Positions 34,684 through 45,226 are shown, counted from the stretch's first letter. The stretch: 64,000 nt of DNA from Methanocellales archaeon (GCA_030610945.1 JAUWQV010000003.1:124001-188000); one strand, 5' to 3'. Numbers and translations: made by a program. The notes: generated by a model not told the origin, from the sequence alone.

Positions 34684-35832
34684 TTACCTCACTAAAATGT
34701 TCTTAATTCTTTCCAGCCCTTCGGATATGCGCGCCTGCGAGGTTGCATAGGATATCCGCACGTAATTGGCGCCAGAGGGTCCGAATGCGCCGCCTGGAGT
34801 AACCGCGACATACGCTTCGTTCAGCAATCGCTCCGCAACACACATTCCGTCTCCATACTGACCAACATTTACGAACACATAGAACGCACCCCTTGGTCTT
34901 GCACATTCAAATCCCATTGACTTAAGACCGTTTACCATAAGGTCTCTGCGCGCTCTAAACTCGCTCACCATCCCGGCAATGCAATCCTGCGCCCCTGTCA
35001 GCGCTGCCACCGCGCCATACTGCGCAAAGGATGTTGCACAGCTCGTAGAGTGCTGCTGTATCTTGAGCATGGCATCCAAGATCTCTGGCGGAGCGGTTGC
35101 GTAGCCCAGCCGCCAGCCGGTCATCGCATACGCCTTGGAGAATCCGTTGACCGTAATCGTTCTCTCATGCATACCATTGAAGGAGGCGATGCTGAGATGT
35201 GTCCCTTCATAAATTATCTTTTCATATACCTCGTCTGAGAGCACGAATATATTATAGTCTTTGGCGATATCTGCAATCATCTTGAGCGTGTTTTCGTCAA
35301 AAACTGCCCCGGTTGGATTACCTGGCGTGTTTAGGATGATTAGTTTGGTTTTGTCAGTGATGAATTCCAAGAAGTCGTTTGGTATAAAACCTCTTTTCTC
35401 ATCCGTTCTGACCCATACTGGCCTCGCACCTGCAAATTTTACGCAGGACTCATATGAAACCCAGGCAGGGTCGAACAAGATTGCCTCGTCACCCTCGTTG
35501 AGTATGGAAAGCGCGGCTTCAAAAATCGCCTGCTTTGCCCCCAGCGTTACGATGACGTCGTCCGCGGATGCGCTAATGCCGTTCTCCTTGAATTTATTTG
35601 CAATCGCCTCTCTTAATTCGGGTATGCCGGCGCTCGGCGTGTAATGCGTTTTTCCCTCGTCCAGCGCCTTCTTCGCAGCATCCATGATGTGTTGTGGAGT
35701 GGCAAAATCAGGCTCACCAACGCTGAAACTGATGACATCCTTTCCAGAACGTTTTAACTGGTTGGCTAAGTCCGATATTCTAAGCGTCGCGGATTTTTCT
35801 ATCCTGTTGACCCGTTCTGATAGCATATTCAC
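34684..35832 (-). CDS. PLP-dependent aspartate aminotransferase, class I/II
   Basis: 382 residues. Conserved segments: ISFSVGEPDFATPQHI, NTPGNPTGAVFDE, LSDEVYEKIIYEG and the PLP lysine in NGFSKAYAMTGWRLGYA (about residue 233), plus the C-terminal RISYATS arginine that binds the carboxylate. It transfers amino groups between aspartate and 2-oxoglutarate. It overlaps ribH by 4 bp. Confidence 0.93.
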   Translation of the reverse strand: MNMLSERVNRIEKSATLRISDLANQLKRSGKDVISFSVGEPDFATPQHIMDAAKKALDEGKTHYTPSAGIPELREAIANKFKENGISASADDVIVTLGAKQAIFEAALSILNEGDEAILFDPAWVSYESCVKFAGARPVWVRTDEKRGFIPNDFLEFITDKTKLIILNTPGNPTGAVFDENTLKMIADIAKDYNIFVLSDEVYEKIIYEGTHLSIASFNGMHERTITVNGFSKAYAMTGWRLGYATAPPEILDAMLKIQQHSTSCATSFAQYGAVAALTGAQDCIAGMVSEFRARRDLMVNGLKSMGFECARPRGAFYVFVNVGQYGDGMCVAERLLNEAYVAVTPGGAFGPSGANYVRISYATSQARISEGLERIKNILVR

Positions 35833-36248
35833 TCACGCATTCGCTGCACCATCTTTACCGCTGATTCAACCGCCCGCTTCGCATAATCAATGCGCTCGTG
35901 TGCCTCCAACCTGCTCATTCCAGGACCAGATATGCCCAGCGCAACGGGTTTCTCAAAATCCAGCGATAAATCTGTGAGTTTTCTGGATGTTTGCTGCATG
36001 ATGACTTCGTCGTGTTCTGTCGTGCCTTCAATAACACAGCCAAGGGCGACAACGGCATTAATATCCTTGTCCTTGACTAATTTCTTCACTGCCAGAGGCA
36101 TGTCGTAAACGCCGGGTACGAGAATGGTTTGCACCACAGATGCGCCGAGAAACGCAGCGTGCTCTTTCCCCAGTAATTCCATCTGATGCGTCAAATCTCT
36201 GTTGAATTCCGACACGACAAATCCAAGTCTAATTTTATCCATTTTCAA
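35829..36248 (-). CDS. ribH: 6,7-dimethyl-8-ribityllumazine synthase
   Basis: 139 residues, typical length. LGFVVSEFNRDLTHQM, VPGVYDMPLAVKKL, VALGCVIEGTTEHDEVI are the lumazine-synthase motifs, with the catalytic His in the TEHDEV stretch. It forms the lumazine precursor of riboflavin. It sits 8 bp after the ribC gene. Confidence 0.95.
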   Translation of the reverse strand: MKMDKIRLGFVVSEFNRDLTHQMELLGKEHAAFLGASVVQTILVPGVYDMPLAVKKLVKDKDINAVVALGCVIEGTTEHDEVIMQQTSRKLTDLSLDFEKPVALGISGPGMSRLEAHERIDYAKRAVESAVKMVQRMRE

Positions 36249-36256
36249 TCCTCCTG

Positions 36257-36745
<489 letters not shown>

Positions 36746-36774
36746 TTAAGAGTTTCTTTCCAAAAATGAGATGA

Positions 36775-37899
36775 TTACTTCAGCGCATCTTTTGCAGCAG
36801 CCACGCCACCTTCTGCGTTAACACCGAGTTCGGACAGCGTGGACTCCAATGCCTCCAAAGTGACCAAAATCTCTTTTGTGGACACGTTGCCCATGTGTCC
36901 TATCCTGAATATCTTGTCCTTGAGATGCGCCTGCCCGCCTGCTATGAGCACTCCTCTTTTCTTCATGCCGCCGCGCAGCTGTTTATCAGTTATGCCTTCA
37001 GGCATTTTTACTGCGGTAACTGTATTTGAGTACGCGCTGACATCGTTCAAACGCGGGAATAATTGCATGTCCATCGCATTCATCGCCTTTCTAACGGCTT
37101 CCGCGCACTTCCTATGCCGCTCGATTCTTTCGTGCATGCCCTCTTCCTTTATCATGCGAAGCGCTTCATGTAGTCCAAAGAACAGAGACACGGCTGGAGT
37201 ATATGGCGTCTGCGCCAGCTCCTTTGCGGCATATTTTCGGTATGCCTGGAGGTCAAGATAGTATGGGGATTTTGCCTTCATGCGTTCCCAGGCTTTTTCG
37301 CTGACAGCGAGGGCTGCTAACCCTGGAGGTGCGGCAAGACATTTCTGCGAGCCGACGATGGCAATGTCCACGCCCCATTTATCCACTGGCACATCCACGC
37401 CGCCTATTGAGGAAACCCCATCCATGATGAATAATGCATCGTACTTCTTGGCCAGCGCTCCAACCTCTTTAGCTGGGTTTAGCATGCCAACCGAAGTCTC
37501 GTTGTGGACCATGGTTACGGCTGACGCGCCCTTTTCTAATGCACCCTCTACATCGCTTAGTTCTATGGGATTGCCCCACTCATACTCCACGGGTATCGGA
37601 TTTCCATACAGCGCGACGATTTCCTTGAAGCGCTCGCCGAATTTGCCGTTTACAATCGTAACCACATCGTCGCCATCTACAACGTTGCTGACTGCTGCTT
37701 CCATTCCGGCAGTTCCAGAGCCGCTAAGCACGAAAACATCGTTCTTCGTTTGAAAAACCTCTTTCAATATCGCAATACACTCCCCGTATACCTCCGCAAA
37801 TTCTGGGCTGCGGTGATTAATCATCGGCCTAGACATCGCCTTCAATACTCTGGAATGCAAAAGCACTGGTCCCGGTATCATCAGCAGTTCTGAATTCAT
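36775..37899 (-). CDS. class V aminotransferase, alanine/serine-glyoxylate type
   Basis: 374 residues from the ATG at 37899. LLMIPGPVLLHSRVLKAM at the start, the HNETSVGMLNP segment, DGVSSIGGVDVPVDKWGVD and the PLP Lys in IVGSQKCLAAPPG mark the alanine-glyoxylate/serine-pyruvate group. In methanogen relatives it supplies glycine or other amino acids. Substrates cannot be separated by sequence alone. It is on the same strand as the ribC-ribH-aminotransferase set, separated by 56 bp. Confidence 0.9.
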   Translation of the reverse strand: MNSELLMIPGPVLLHSRVLKAMSRPMINHRSPEFAEVYGECIAILKEVFQTKNDVFVLSGSGTAGMEAAVSNVVDGDDVVTIVNGKFGERFKEIVALYGNPIPVEYEWGNPIELSDVEGALEKGASAVTMVHNETSVGMLNPAKEVGALAKKYDALFIMDGVSSIGGVDVPVDKWGVDIAIVGSQKCLAAPPGLAALAVSEKAWERMKAKSPYYLDLQAYRKYAAKELAQTPYTPAVSLFFGLHEALRMIKEEGMHERIERHRKCAEAVRKAMNAMDMQLFPRLNDVSAYSNTVTAVKMPEGITDKQLRGGMKKRGVLIAGGQAHLKDKIFRIGHMGNVSTKEILVTLEALESTLSELGVNAEGGVAAAKDALK

Positions 37900-37974
37900 T
37901 GTTATGGAATGCGCCCGTAAAGATATAAAAAAGTAACTTATTAAGGCAGACATAAGAATATAAGATGAAAGCAG

Positions 37975-38433
37975 ATGAAAACGAAGTTCGAGTTCAAAAA
38001 GGATGCGTACTCCGCAAAGAAGGAGGCGTTTAAGAAGGCTATAAAGAAGTATGGTCTTGTGTGGAAGAAGGGCAGCAGACCGTATACCGGTTCCTGGACG
38101 TCTAAGACCGAGAAATTGTATGCGGAGTGGGATACAGATAAAAATGCGGGTTTATTCGTCTACGAGGGCAAGAATGCAGATTTTCTGAGAGAGTTAAGGT
38201 CGTTTGTCACATCCATCGGCGGGAAGATGACAAAGGGCTATGTGCCAAGCAAAGAGGATATCGCTGCCATTGTAGAGCAAAGACTCAAGTATGTAATCCA
38301 TGAGGGACGATATCCAGTGGCATTAAGGGAAAAAAGCGCCCCAGAGAGCTATATCAAAGCAGCAGTAGCAGATTGGAAGAAACTCAAAAAGGGGATCAAG
38401 GCAGAAGTGGAGAAAGAGATGAAAGAGCGATAG
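37975..38433 (+). CDS. conserved-looking basic protein of unknown function
   Basis: 152 residues with about 30 lysines. Two parts: an N-terminal half with GLVWKKGSRPYTGSWTSKTE and AEWDTDKNAGLFVYEGKNADF, and a C-terminal half that is mostly helical and ends in KKLKKGIKAEVEKEMKER. No membrane segment, no Cys cluster. I do not recognise a family. A nucleic-acid-binding role would suit the charge, but nothing proves it. It is 42 bp upstream of purE. Confidence 0.7.
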   Translation: MKTKFEFKKDAYSAKKEAFKKAIKKYGLVWKKGSRPYTGSWTSKTEKLYAEWDTDKNAGLFVYEGKNADFLRELRSFVTSIGGKMTKGYVPSKEDIAAIVEQRLKYVIHEGRYPVALREKSAPESYIKAAVADWKKLKKGIKAEVEKEMKER

Positions 38434-38475
38434 AAGGGCTTATCTAAGTAGTAGTGATAGATATAGAGGGAGATA

Positions 38476-38877
38476 GTGAGTGACATGCACAAGGGAAAAG
38501 TAGCCATTATTATGGGTTCTGAGTCTGATAGGAAGGTTGCCGAGGATGCCGTACGCGTGCTGGAGGAGCACGGCATTGCGTATGACGTGCAGGTCATTTC
38601 AGCGCACAGAAATCCGGTAGTACTGGATGAGTACATCAAGAAGTCGGATGTAGATATTTTCATTGCCATTGCAGGACTATCTGCAGCACTTCCGGGCGCC
38701 ATCGCCTCCAGAACCAAAAAGCCAGTGATAGGCGTACCTGTTAATGTCAAGTTGGATGGCCTGGATGCGATGCTTTCGATGATGCAGATGCCCTCCGGCG
38801 TTCCTGTGGCGACCGTCGGCATCGATAACGGAAAGAATGCAGCCCATCTGGCGCTTAGAATTCTGGGAAAAGTTTAG
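38476..38877 (+). CDS. purE: N5-carboxyaminoimidazole ribonucleotide mutase
   Basis: 133 residues. [28 protein letters not shown] and the [14 protein letters not shown] stretch are the PurE signature. The GTG at 38476 follows GGGAG closely; the ATG at 38485 is the alternative start. It takes part in purine synthesis. The end overlaps cfbA on the other strand by 4 bp. Confidence 0.95.
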   Translation: MSDMHKGKVAIIMGSESDRKVAEDAVRVLEEHGIAYDVQVISAHRNPVVLDEYIKKSDVDIFIAIAGLSAALPGAIASRTKKPVIGVPVNVKLDGLDAMLSMMQMPSGVPVATVGIDNGKNAAHLALRILGKV

Positions 38878-39236
38878 TCCTTTTTTTCTGCAACCTGCTC
38901 TAATATTATATCTGTGATTTTGTCGTTGTAACCGATTGGTTCACAGTAGATTATTTCAGCACCGTTAATGGTACTACGGCCCTCTTTGATGCCGAACGCT
39001 TTTGGGATAGTTTCCTTGGTATGTCGCCCGTGTGCGATGAACATTGGAACAACAAACACACGGTTACATTTGATGTTTTGAAGTATTTCTTTGATTGCCA
39101 GCATGCTGTGAAGGGAACATGTATATACATGGCTGAAGATGCCCAGTTCTTGTATGCGCGCGGCATGGTGCCGAACTACATCTTCACTCTCTCCGTCACT
39201 ACTTCCATGCCCTACCAACACCAAAACATCGTTCAT
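38874..39236 (-). CDS. cfbA: sirohydrochlorin metal chelatase, short archaeal form
   Basis: 120 residues, a single-domain CbiX-short protein that would act as a dimer. [13 protein letters not shown] carries the first metal-binding His and [16 protein letters not shown] the second. It inserts cobalt for B12 and, in methanogens, nickel for coenzyme F430. The metal cannot be decided from sequence, and no other F430 gene is in the window. Confidence 0.93.
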   Translation of the reverse strand: MNDVLVLVGHGSSDGESEDVVRHHAARIQELGIFSHVYTCSLHSMLAIKEILQNIKCNRVFVVPMFIAHGRHTKETIPKAFGIKEGRSTINGAEIIYCEPIGYNDKITDIILEQVAEKKD

Positions 39237-39239
39237 GAT

Positions 39240-40505
39240 TTATTCCTTAAAGATGTCACGCATGATTTTGATTGCACAAAGCTCACCACACATGGAACAT
39301 GCATCGCTGGATGTTTTTCGGCCGCGCCGAATCTTTCTCGCCTTCTCAGGGTCTATTGCAAGATTAAACTGTGCATCCCAGTCGAGGTTTTTGCGTGCGC
39401 GCGCCATCCTATCGTCCCATGTTTTTGCTCTGTCCTTCTGCCCATCCTTGGTTAAATCCGCGACATGCGCTGCAATCTTGGTTACTATGGTGCCCTCCTT
39501 AACGTCCTCGATAGTTGGCAGGGCAAGATGTTCTGTGGGGGATACCATGCACAGGAAGTCTGCCCCGTACATGCCTGCTACAGCTCCCCCAATAGCACCT
39601 GTTATATGGTCATAACCTGGCCCTATATCAGTCACAAGTGGCCCCAACAGGTAAAGCGGTGCATAATGCGTTAGACGTTTCATCGCTATTACGCTCGCTC
39701 CAACATCATCCAATGGAACATGCCCAGGCCCCTCTACAATCGTCTGCACGCCTTTACTCCTTGCCCTGCACACAAGCTCGCCGAGCGTGACAATCTCAGT
39801 AAACTCCGGTGCATCACTGGCATCCGAGATGCATCCAGGCCGCATGCCATCGCCGAGACTGATCGTAACGTCATATTCTCTTGCGATTTCCAGCAGATAA
39901 TCGTACTCTGCATAGAATGGATTCTCTTGTTCGTGCTGTGCCATCCAAGCAATCATGAATGCGCCCCCTCTGGACACGACATCCAAGATGCGCCGTCTTT
40001 TCTTGAGGTGTTCTACAGCGCTTAACGTGACGCCGGCATGGATGGTCATAAAGTCGATGCCATCAGTGGCATGCTTCCGAACGGCATTGAACATGTCATC
40101 AGAATTCATATCTGGGTTCTGTGCAGCTTGGTAAATGGGGACTGAGCCCACCGGCACGCTGACAGCATCGAGAATCCTTCTCCTGATGACGTTCAGGTCG
40201 CCGCCGGTTGAAAGGTCCATAATCGTGTCTGCACCGTGTTTTACCGCTATTAATGCCTTTTTTATCTCTTCTTCCATATCGACGAAATCGATGGACGTGC
40301 CCACGTTAGTGTTGATTTTGGTACGCACCAATTCGCCAATGCCAACGGGCATAACATCCCTGGTAGCGCTCTTCAAGATGGCTAATCGTCCATCTGCGAG
40401 CAATCTTCTAACTTTTTGGACGTCGATGCCTTCGGCTTGTGCGACTGCTTCCATTTCTGGCGTTATCTGTCCTCTGCTGGCGGTTTCGATTAAGGTCATC
40501 GTCAT
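39240..40505 (-). CDS. thiC: phosphomethylpyrimidine synthase
   Basis: 421 residues. [35 protein letters not shown] and [11 protein letters not shown] line the barrel, and the C-terminal [11 protein letters not shown] (C-x2-C-x4-C) holds the radical-SAM 4Fe-4S cluster. It converts aminoimidazole ribotide into the thiamine pyrimidine. It runs on the same strand as cfbA, 3 bp apart. The conserved start may be the second Met at 40499. Confidence 0.96.
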   Translation of the reverse strand: MTMTLIETASRGQITPEMEAVAQAEGIDVQKVRRLLADGRLAILKSATRDVMPVGIGELVRTKINTNVGTSIDFVDMEEEIKKALIAVKHGADTIMDLSTGGDLNVIRRRILDAVSVPVGSVPIYQAAQNPDMNSDDMFNAVRKHATDGIDFMTIHAGVTLSAVEHLKKRRRILDVVSRGGAFMIAWMAQHEQENPFYAEYDYLLEIAREYDVTISLGDGMRPGCISDASDAPEFTEIVTLGELVCRARSKGVQTIVEGPGHVPLDDVGASVIAMKRLTHYAPLYLLGPLVTDIGPGYDHITGAIGGAVAGMYGADFLCMVSPTEHLALPTIEDVKEGTIVTKIAAHVADLTKDGQKDRAKTWDDRMARARKNLDWDAQFNLAIDPEKARKIRRGRKTSSDACSMCGELCAIKIMRDIFKE

Positions 40506-40534
40506 ACCATTTATTTATGTGATATTAATCGCGA

Positions 40535-41212
40535 ATGATTTATCATATGGTCAATGTGCATAAAATTACTGGCTCACATGGGGCAAACGCCTATCTGATT
40601 GATGCTCAGCATCCAATTTTAGTGGACGTTGGCGCACTCAACATGTTTGACGCGCTGAAAAAGTTTCTGAATCCAACTGATTTAGAGTACATCATTCTAA
40701 CACACTGCCATTATGACCATACCCTCGGCGCTACCCAGCTGGCAGAGCAGACTGGCGCAAGCATCGCAATCCATGAAGAAGACGCGAAGCTGCTAGATGA
40801 TGACTGGGCGACTGCTTCTGCCATGTTTGGAACGCATGCACCGAGCATAGAACCAGATATGTTGCTGAAGGGGGGGAAATCGCTTGATTTAGGTGATATC
40901 TCGCTTAGGATAATTCACACACCAGGGCATAGCCTGGGAAGCATCTGCCTTTATGGCTCCGGTCTTCTATTTTCCGGTGACACAATCTTCGTGGCAGGCG
41001 GCATCGGGCGTACGGACTTGGGGGGGGACGCACATGCATTGGTTGATTCAATTAAACTGCTGACAGCACTAGACGTTGACATTCTCTACCCAGGACACGG
41101 AGACATCACAAATCAGAATGTTAATGCCCAGATCAGAGCATCACTTAAATATGCAAAGATCAATCGTAAAGCCTATAATTCAAAAGGTTTTTATGCCTTT
41201 TGTATACTTTGA
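40535..41212 (+). CDS. metallo-beta-lactamase fold hydrolase, glyoxalase II-like
   Basis: 225 residues. The metal motif LTHCHYDHTLGA (H-x-H-x-D-H) is near residues 55-65, and later ligands are IIHTPGHSLGSIC, FSGDTIF and LYPGHGD, all intact. This is the glyoxalase II/YcbL-like branch acting on thioesters or similar esters. The ATG at 40547 is a possible start. The C-terminal 15 residues are non-conserved. It is 56 bp upstream of the antiporter operon. Confidence 0.88.
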   Translation: MIYHMVNVHKITGSHGANAYLIDAQHPILVDVGALNMFDALKKFLNPTDLEYIILTHCHYDHTLGATQLAEQTGASIAIHEEDAKLLDDDWATASAMFGTHAPSIEPDMLLKGGKSLDLGDISLRIIHTPGHSLGSICLYGSGLLFSGDTIFVAGGIGRTDLGGDAHALVDSIKLLTALDVDILYPGHGDITNQNVNAQIRASLKYAKINRKAYNSKGFYAFCIL

Positions 41213-41268
41213 TATAACCATCAACTACATATGATTATTAGCTCTAGTCAAAAAAGGAATGGGGTTAG

Positions 41269-41790
41269 ATGCGCTCGTCGAATTGGGAGGAAAACATAGC
41301 CAGTTTCGTACTGACATTCATCATCTTATTCGTGCTCTGGGCAGCCTTGTCGACGTTTTTCGATGTGGTACATCTGTCCCTGGGCGTGGTATGCTCTCTT
41401 CTTGTTGCATATATCTCTCATGACCTGCTGATAAAACCCAAGGGTACCAAACACGTTTTCGTCGTTCTGAAAACGGCTGTTAGATTTTTTTTGTATTTCT
41501 TTTGGCTTACCACGCAAATCATTAAAGCCAGCATCGATGTGATGATGATCATACTCAATCCCAAATTGCCAATATCCCCAGAGATCATAAAGTTCGATTC
41601 GAGACTGACGAACGATGTGGCACTCGCCACATTGGCCAACTCAATCACGTTGACGCCCGGCACCCTGACGCTGGACATAGACGAGAAAAAGACGTACTAT
41701 GTTCACTGTCTGGCGAAAAGGCATGGAGACGCGCTCCTTAAAGGAAAAATGCAATCGCTTGTAGCACGTGTTTTCGGAGGCGAAGAATGA
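41269..41790 (+). CDS. mnhE: Na+/H+ antiporter subunit MnhE
   Basis: 173 residues with two to three N-terminal membrane helices and a soluble C-terminal domain with ANSITLTPGTLTLDID, the diagnostic MnhE/MrpE motif. First gene of an eleven-gene Mrp-type operon (4-bp overlaps through most of it). MrpE is needed for activity of Mrp complexes, although it carries no ion channel. Confidence 0.95.
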   Translation: MRSSNWEENIASFVLTFIILFVLWAALSTFFDVVHLSLGVVCSLLVAYISHDLLIKPKGTKHVFVVLKTAVRFFLYFFWLTTQIIKASIDVMMIILNPKLPISPEIIKFDSRLTNDVALATLANSITLTPGTLTLDIDEKKTYYVHCLAKRHGDALLKGKMQSLVARVFGGEE

Positions 41791-42053
41791 TCGACCCATT
41801 TTTGCTCACGGCACTGCTGCTGGTTTTTGCATCGGTATTGTGTCTCTATAGAACCATCAAAGGACCGACCGTACCCGACAGGATTGTCGCCGTCAACGTA
41901 ATAGCTACCTGTACGATAGTCGTGCACGTTCTCATCGCCTTTATAGGTAATCAGCCGATGTTCGTCGACATCGCCTTGACGTATGCGCTCTTGAACTTCT
42001 TGGTCACGCTCGTTGCCGCTCGATATCTTGCCACAGGGAGGGTATTCGCATGA
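41787..42053 (+). CDS. mnhF: Na+/H+ antiporter subunit MnhF
   Basis: 88 residues, three membrane helices, with RTIKGPTVPDRIVAVNVI (the MrpF loop) between the first and second. Overlaps mnhE and mnhG by 4 bp. Confidence 0.95.
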   Translation: MIDPFLLTALLLVFASVLCLYRTIKGPTVPDRIVAVNVIATCTIVVHVLIAFIGNQPMFVDIALTYALLNFLVTLVAARYLATGRVFA

Positions 42054-42394
42054 GCGTTTCGTCAATTCTTTCAACTATTTTCCTCCTCACAGGGGCCTTC
42101 TTCTTCATCGTGGGCTCGATAGGTTTGAACAGATTGCCAGATGTGTACACGAGATTGCACGCTACCACGAAATGCGACACTCTTGGACAGGCGCTGGCGT
42201 TGTTAGGAGTGATATTTTATGAAGGGGCGACGTTTACGAGCGTGAAGGTTTTGCTCATCATCATATTCGTCTTGATAGCGAATCCAACTGCTGCTCACGC
42301 TCTTGCTAAAGGAGCATACATGTATGGCGTAAAGCCGTGCGAGATCACGAGCTTGGATATGTACAAAGAGAAAGTAAAGAGGCGGTCTAAATGA
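42050..42394 (+). CDS. mnhG: Na+/H+ antiporter subunit MnhG
   Basis: 114 residues and three membrane helices; GSIGLNRLPDVYTRLHATTK is the MrpG signature. The longer soluble tail (last 25 residues) is basic. Overlaps its neighbours by 4 bp. Confidence 0.95.
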   Translation: MSVSSILSTIFLLTGAFFFIVGSIGLNRLPDVYTRLHATTKCDTLGQALALLGVIFYEGATFTSVKVLLIIIFVLIANPTAAHALAKGAYMYGVKPCEITSLDMYKEKVKRRSK

Positions 42395-42636
42395 TCTGGT
42401 TACTTAATCTCGCGCTTCTGATACTTTTGGTGATCACTGCCATTGCAGTGGTCGTTAATAAAGATTTGCTCGCTGCAGCAATTACATTTTCTGTCTATAG
42501 TTTTATCATGGCGATGTTGTACACGCAGCTCAACGCTCCTGATGTAGGGCTGGCGGAAGCTGCCATAGGGGCAGGAGCTACGACTGTTCTGTTTATAATA
42601 GCTATATCAAAAACGGCTAGGAGGGAGGAGGATTGA
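42391..42636 (+). CDS. MrpA C-terminal-like subunit (DUF4040, MbhD type)
   Basis: 81 residues, three membrane helices. AAITFSVYSFIMAMLYTQLN and APDVGLAEAAIGAG match DUF4040, the part of MrpA that follows the NuoL-like domain. As in archaeal Mbh hydrogenases, it is a separate gene instead of part of MrpA. The conserved Glu in GLAEAAIGAG sits in the membrane and is probably in the Na+ path. Confidence 0.9.
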   Translation: MIWLLNLALLILLVITAIAVVVNKDLLAAAITFSVYSFIMAMLYTQLNAPDVGLAEAAIGAGATTVLFIIAISKTARREED

Positions 42637-42899
42637 AGCTTGCCCCCCTTATCGTGGTGCTAATTATCGGCGCAACGCTCGCCATAGCGGTGGCGGGCAT
42701 GCCAGCGTTTGGCAGTTCAGATGCACCGGCATACACACATGTCGTACCAAGATATCTTGAAAAGGGTGTAGAAGAAACTGGTGTTAGCAATATAGTGACC
42801 GCAATCGTCGTGTATTACAGGGGATATGACACATTTGGGGAGGTCACGGTTATATTTACTGCTGGCATAGCGGTCATAGCACTTCTCGGGAGGGAGTGA
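42633..42899 (+). CDS. MrpA/B junction subunit (MbhE type)
   Basis: 88 residues, TTG start overlapping the previous stop. Two membrane helices flank an extracytoplasmic loop; the second has TAIVVYYRGYDTFGEVTVIFTA, the conserved Asp-Thr-x-Gly-Glu motif of MbhE and MrpA/MrpB ends. Acts in the membrane arm that couples Na+ movement in Mrp and Mbh. Confidence 0.9.
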   Translation: MKLAPLIVVLIIGATLAIAVAGMPAFGSSDAPAYTHVVPRYLEKGVEETGVSNIVTAIVVYYRGYDTFGEVTVIFTAGIAVIALLGRE

Positions 42900-42900
42900 A

Positions 42901-43341
42901 TTGCCTGAGTTGTTCGAGGATGTGATTGTACGAACGATTGCGAGGTTGCTGACGCCGTTCATACAGTTGTTTGCTCTTTACATCCTCATGCACGGCCATG
43001 CCACACCAGGTGGAGGTTTCCAAGCGGGCGTGATCATGGCAGCCAGTTTCATATTAATTGCCATAGCACTTGGCTTGCAGGAGGCAAAGGACAGGGTCAA
43101 GCAAAAGGTGAGATTGCCCATGGAAAGCTTTGGCCCTCTGACCTTTGTGGTGATAGGCATCATATGCATAGCCTGCGGCGGCTACTATCTACAATATACG
43201 ACAGTACCGCTTTTGCCCTCTTTGCAGGCAGTAGGTGCGATCTTGATCTCAGCTGTTGAGGTGGGCATTGGCGTTACGGTCATGGCGATGGTGACAACGA
43301 TATTCTTCTCCATGGCAGGTGGTAAACATGATACCAATTGA
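42901..43341 (+). CDS. mnhB: Na+/H+ antiporter subunit MnhB
   Basis: 146 residues with a TTG start one base after the previous stop, four membrane helices. IVRTIARLLTPFIQLFALYI, HATPGGGFQAGVIMAA is the MrpB core, intact. It overlaps mnhC. Confidence 0.95.
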   Translation: MPELFEDVIVRTIARLLTPFIQLFALYILMHGHATPGGGFQAGVIMAASFILIAIALGLQEAKDRVKQKVRLPMESFGPLTFVVIGIICIACGGYYLQYTTVPLLPSLQAVGAILISAVEVGIGVTVMAMVTTIFFSMAGGKHDTN

Positions 43342-43702
43342 ATTTGAATTTTTGCTCAGGCATTATAATTACTGGACGTCTGTCGTCCTCGTCATGATAG
43401 GGCTCTACACCATGATCGTGAAGAAGAATCTGATCAAGAAATTAATGGGACTGAACCTCGTCGAGACGGCCACATTTCTCTTTTACATCTCCATGGGCGA
43501 CATAGAAGGAGGCGTAGCACCCATCGTGGCACATGGTGAGCATGCAACCGATGTCGTGTATATAAATCCATTACCATCTGTGCTGATACTCACGGCAATA
43601 GTCGTCGCCCTATCTACGACAGCGCTCGCACTTGCCTTAGTGATTAAGATATACGAAAAATATGGAACGCTTAACTCGGAAAGAATTCTGGAGCTGATGT
43701 GA
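43328..43702 (+). CDS. mnhC: Na+/H+ antiporter subunit MnhC (NuoK-like)
   Basis: 124 residues from the ATG at 43328. Three membrane helices with IGLYTMIVKKNLIKKLMGLNLVE, the NuoK/MrpC pattern with an intramembrane Glu, and PLPSVLILTAIVVALSTTALALAL. The stop overlaps the start of mnhD. Confidence 0.94.
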   Translation: MIPIEFEFLLRHYNYWTSVVLVMIGLYTMIVKKNLIKKLMGLNLVETATFLFYISMGDIEGGVAPIVAHGEHATDVVYINPLPSVLILTAIVVALSTTALALALVIKIYEKYGTLNSERILELM

Positions 43703-45180
43703 TGAGGCTATCCTCTCATCTACCTATTATCGTGATCTTGATACCATGGATTACTGCATATATTATGCCAATAATAGGCTATAAATGGAAAAAATGGTGC
43801 AATTCTTTTGCAGTAGTCGCATTGGCTCTTTCTTTTATAATATCACTCATACTCGCGAGGTTTGTGCTGGTAAATGGACCCATGCACTATTATATGGCAG
43901 GATTTATGCCCCCCTGGGGTATTGAGCTGGTAGTGGATTATCTGGGCGCATACATGTGCGTCGTCATATCGTTTATCACCCTACTAGTCGCACTGTACTC
44001 TAAAGAGTACATTACCAAAGAACTGTCAGAACAAAGAAGGCCCCAGTATTATACCCTGCTTTTGTTGTTAACCGGCTCTATGATGGGCGCCTCTGTTACA
44101 GGAGATTTATTCAACCTGTTCGTTTGCTTTGAAATCCTGTCAATATCGTCTTATGCGCTCATGTCCATCACTGGAGAGGGTAAAGCGCTCTTGGCGGGAT
44201 ATAAATACCTGCTAATAGGCGCTATCGCGTCCAGCTTTGTGTTGCTTGGTATAGGGCACCTGTACATATCTACAGGCACTCTGAATATGGCGGATATGTT
44301 CGTAAGACTGCCGCCTCTCTACAGTTCCTGGACCGTTCTCGCTGCGTTGGCGCTCCTCATCGTGGGCTTTAGCATAAAAACCGCGTTGTTCCCGTTGCAC
44401 GTATGGTTGCCGGATGCGTACACCAATGCACCGTGCTCTGTGCCAGTCCTATCAACCTTGGTCATAAAGGTGGGCGCTGTAGCGATCATCAGGCTTCTAT
44501 TCAACATATTCCAACCCTCATTTGTCATAAATACAATCCCAATGACGGCTGCCCTCTCATATATGGCAGCAATTGCGATAATTGTGGCCTCGTTGTTTGC
44601 GATATCTCAAACGGATATAAAGAGGATGTTGGCATATTCGTCTGTGTGCCATGTGGCATACGTTATACTCGGCATTGGAATAGGCACGGAACTTGGCCTG
44701 ACAGGAGGAATGCTGCACATACTCAATCACGCCGTCACAAAAGGATGCCTGTTCTTTTGTGCAGGTGCGATTATCTACAAGACTGGAATAAGGAATATCA
44801 GGGAGTTTGGCGGTCTGGGGAGGAAGATGCCGGTTACGATGGGGGCGTTCACCTTGGCTGCGCTCTCGATGGTGGGCCTTCCTCCAACAAACGGATTTAT
44901 GAGCAAGTTTTACATCGCACTTGCTGCTATGACCGCAGGAAGACCTGAGTTGGCAATCGTTATACTATTGAGCAGTTTGCTGAATGCCATATACTTTATA
45001 AGGGTGATAAACATCACATACTTTGGCATTCCAGAAGAGGAGATTGATATCGACGAAGCCCCGCCCACGATGTTGTATCCAATAATAATGTTAGCGGCGT
45101 GCTGCTTGATCTTGGGCTTTGGTGCGGAGCTACCACTTACGATACTGAGACCTGCAGCTCAAGCGCTGTTAGGAGTGTAG
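43702..45180 (+). CDS. mnhD: antiporter subunit MnhD, NuoM/N-like paralogue 1
   Basis: About 492 residues with ~14 membrane helices. The ion-path residues are in place: Glu in CFEILSISSYALM (helix 5), Lys in AGYKYLLIG (helix 6), Lys in GFSIKTALFPLHVWLPDAY (helix 7), Lys in VIKVGAVAIIR (helix 8) and Lys in HAVTKGCLFFCAGAII (helix 12). First of four related subunits in a row. Confidence 0.93.
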   Translation: MRLSSHLPIIVILIPWITAYIMPIIGYKWKKWCNSFAVVALALSFIISLILARFVLVNGPMHYYMAGFMPPWGIELVVDYLGAYMCVVISFITLLVALYSKEYITKELSEQRRPQYYTLLLLLTGSMMGASVTGDLFNLFVCFEILSISSYALMSITGEGKALLAGYKYLLIGAIASSFVLLGIGHLYISTGTLNMADMFVRLPPLYSSWTVLAALALLIVGFSIKTALFPLHVWLPDAYTNAPCSVPVLSTLVIKVGAVAIIRLLFNIFQPSFVINTIPMTAALSYMAAIAIIVASLFAISQTDIKRMLAYSSVCHVAYVILGIGIGTELGLTGGMLHILNHAVTKGCLFFCAGAIIYKTGIRNIREFGGLGRKMPVTMGAFTLAALSMVGLPPTNGFMSKFYIALAAMTAGRPELAIVILLSSLLNAIYFIRVINITYFGIPEEEIDIDEAPPTMLYPIIMLAACCLILGFGAELPLTILRPAAQALLGV

Positions 45181-45226
45181 AAAATAAAATATAGCATCAA
45201 GGATAACTAATCACGAAGGTACATAT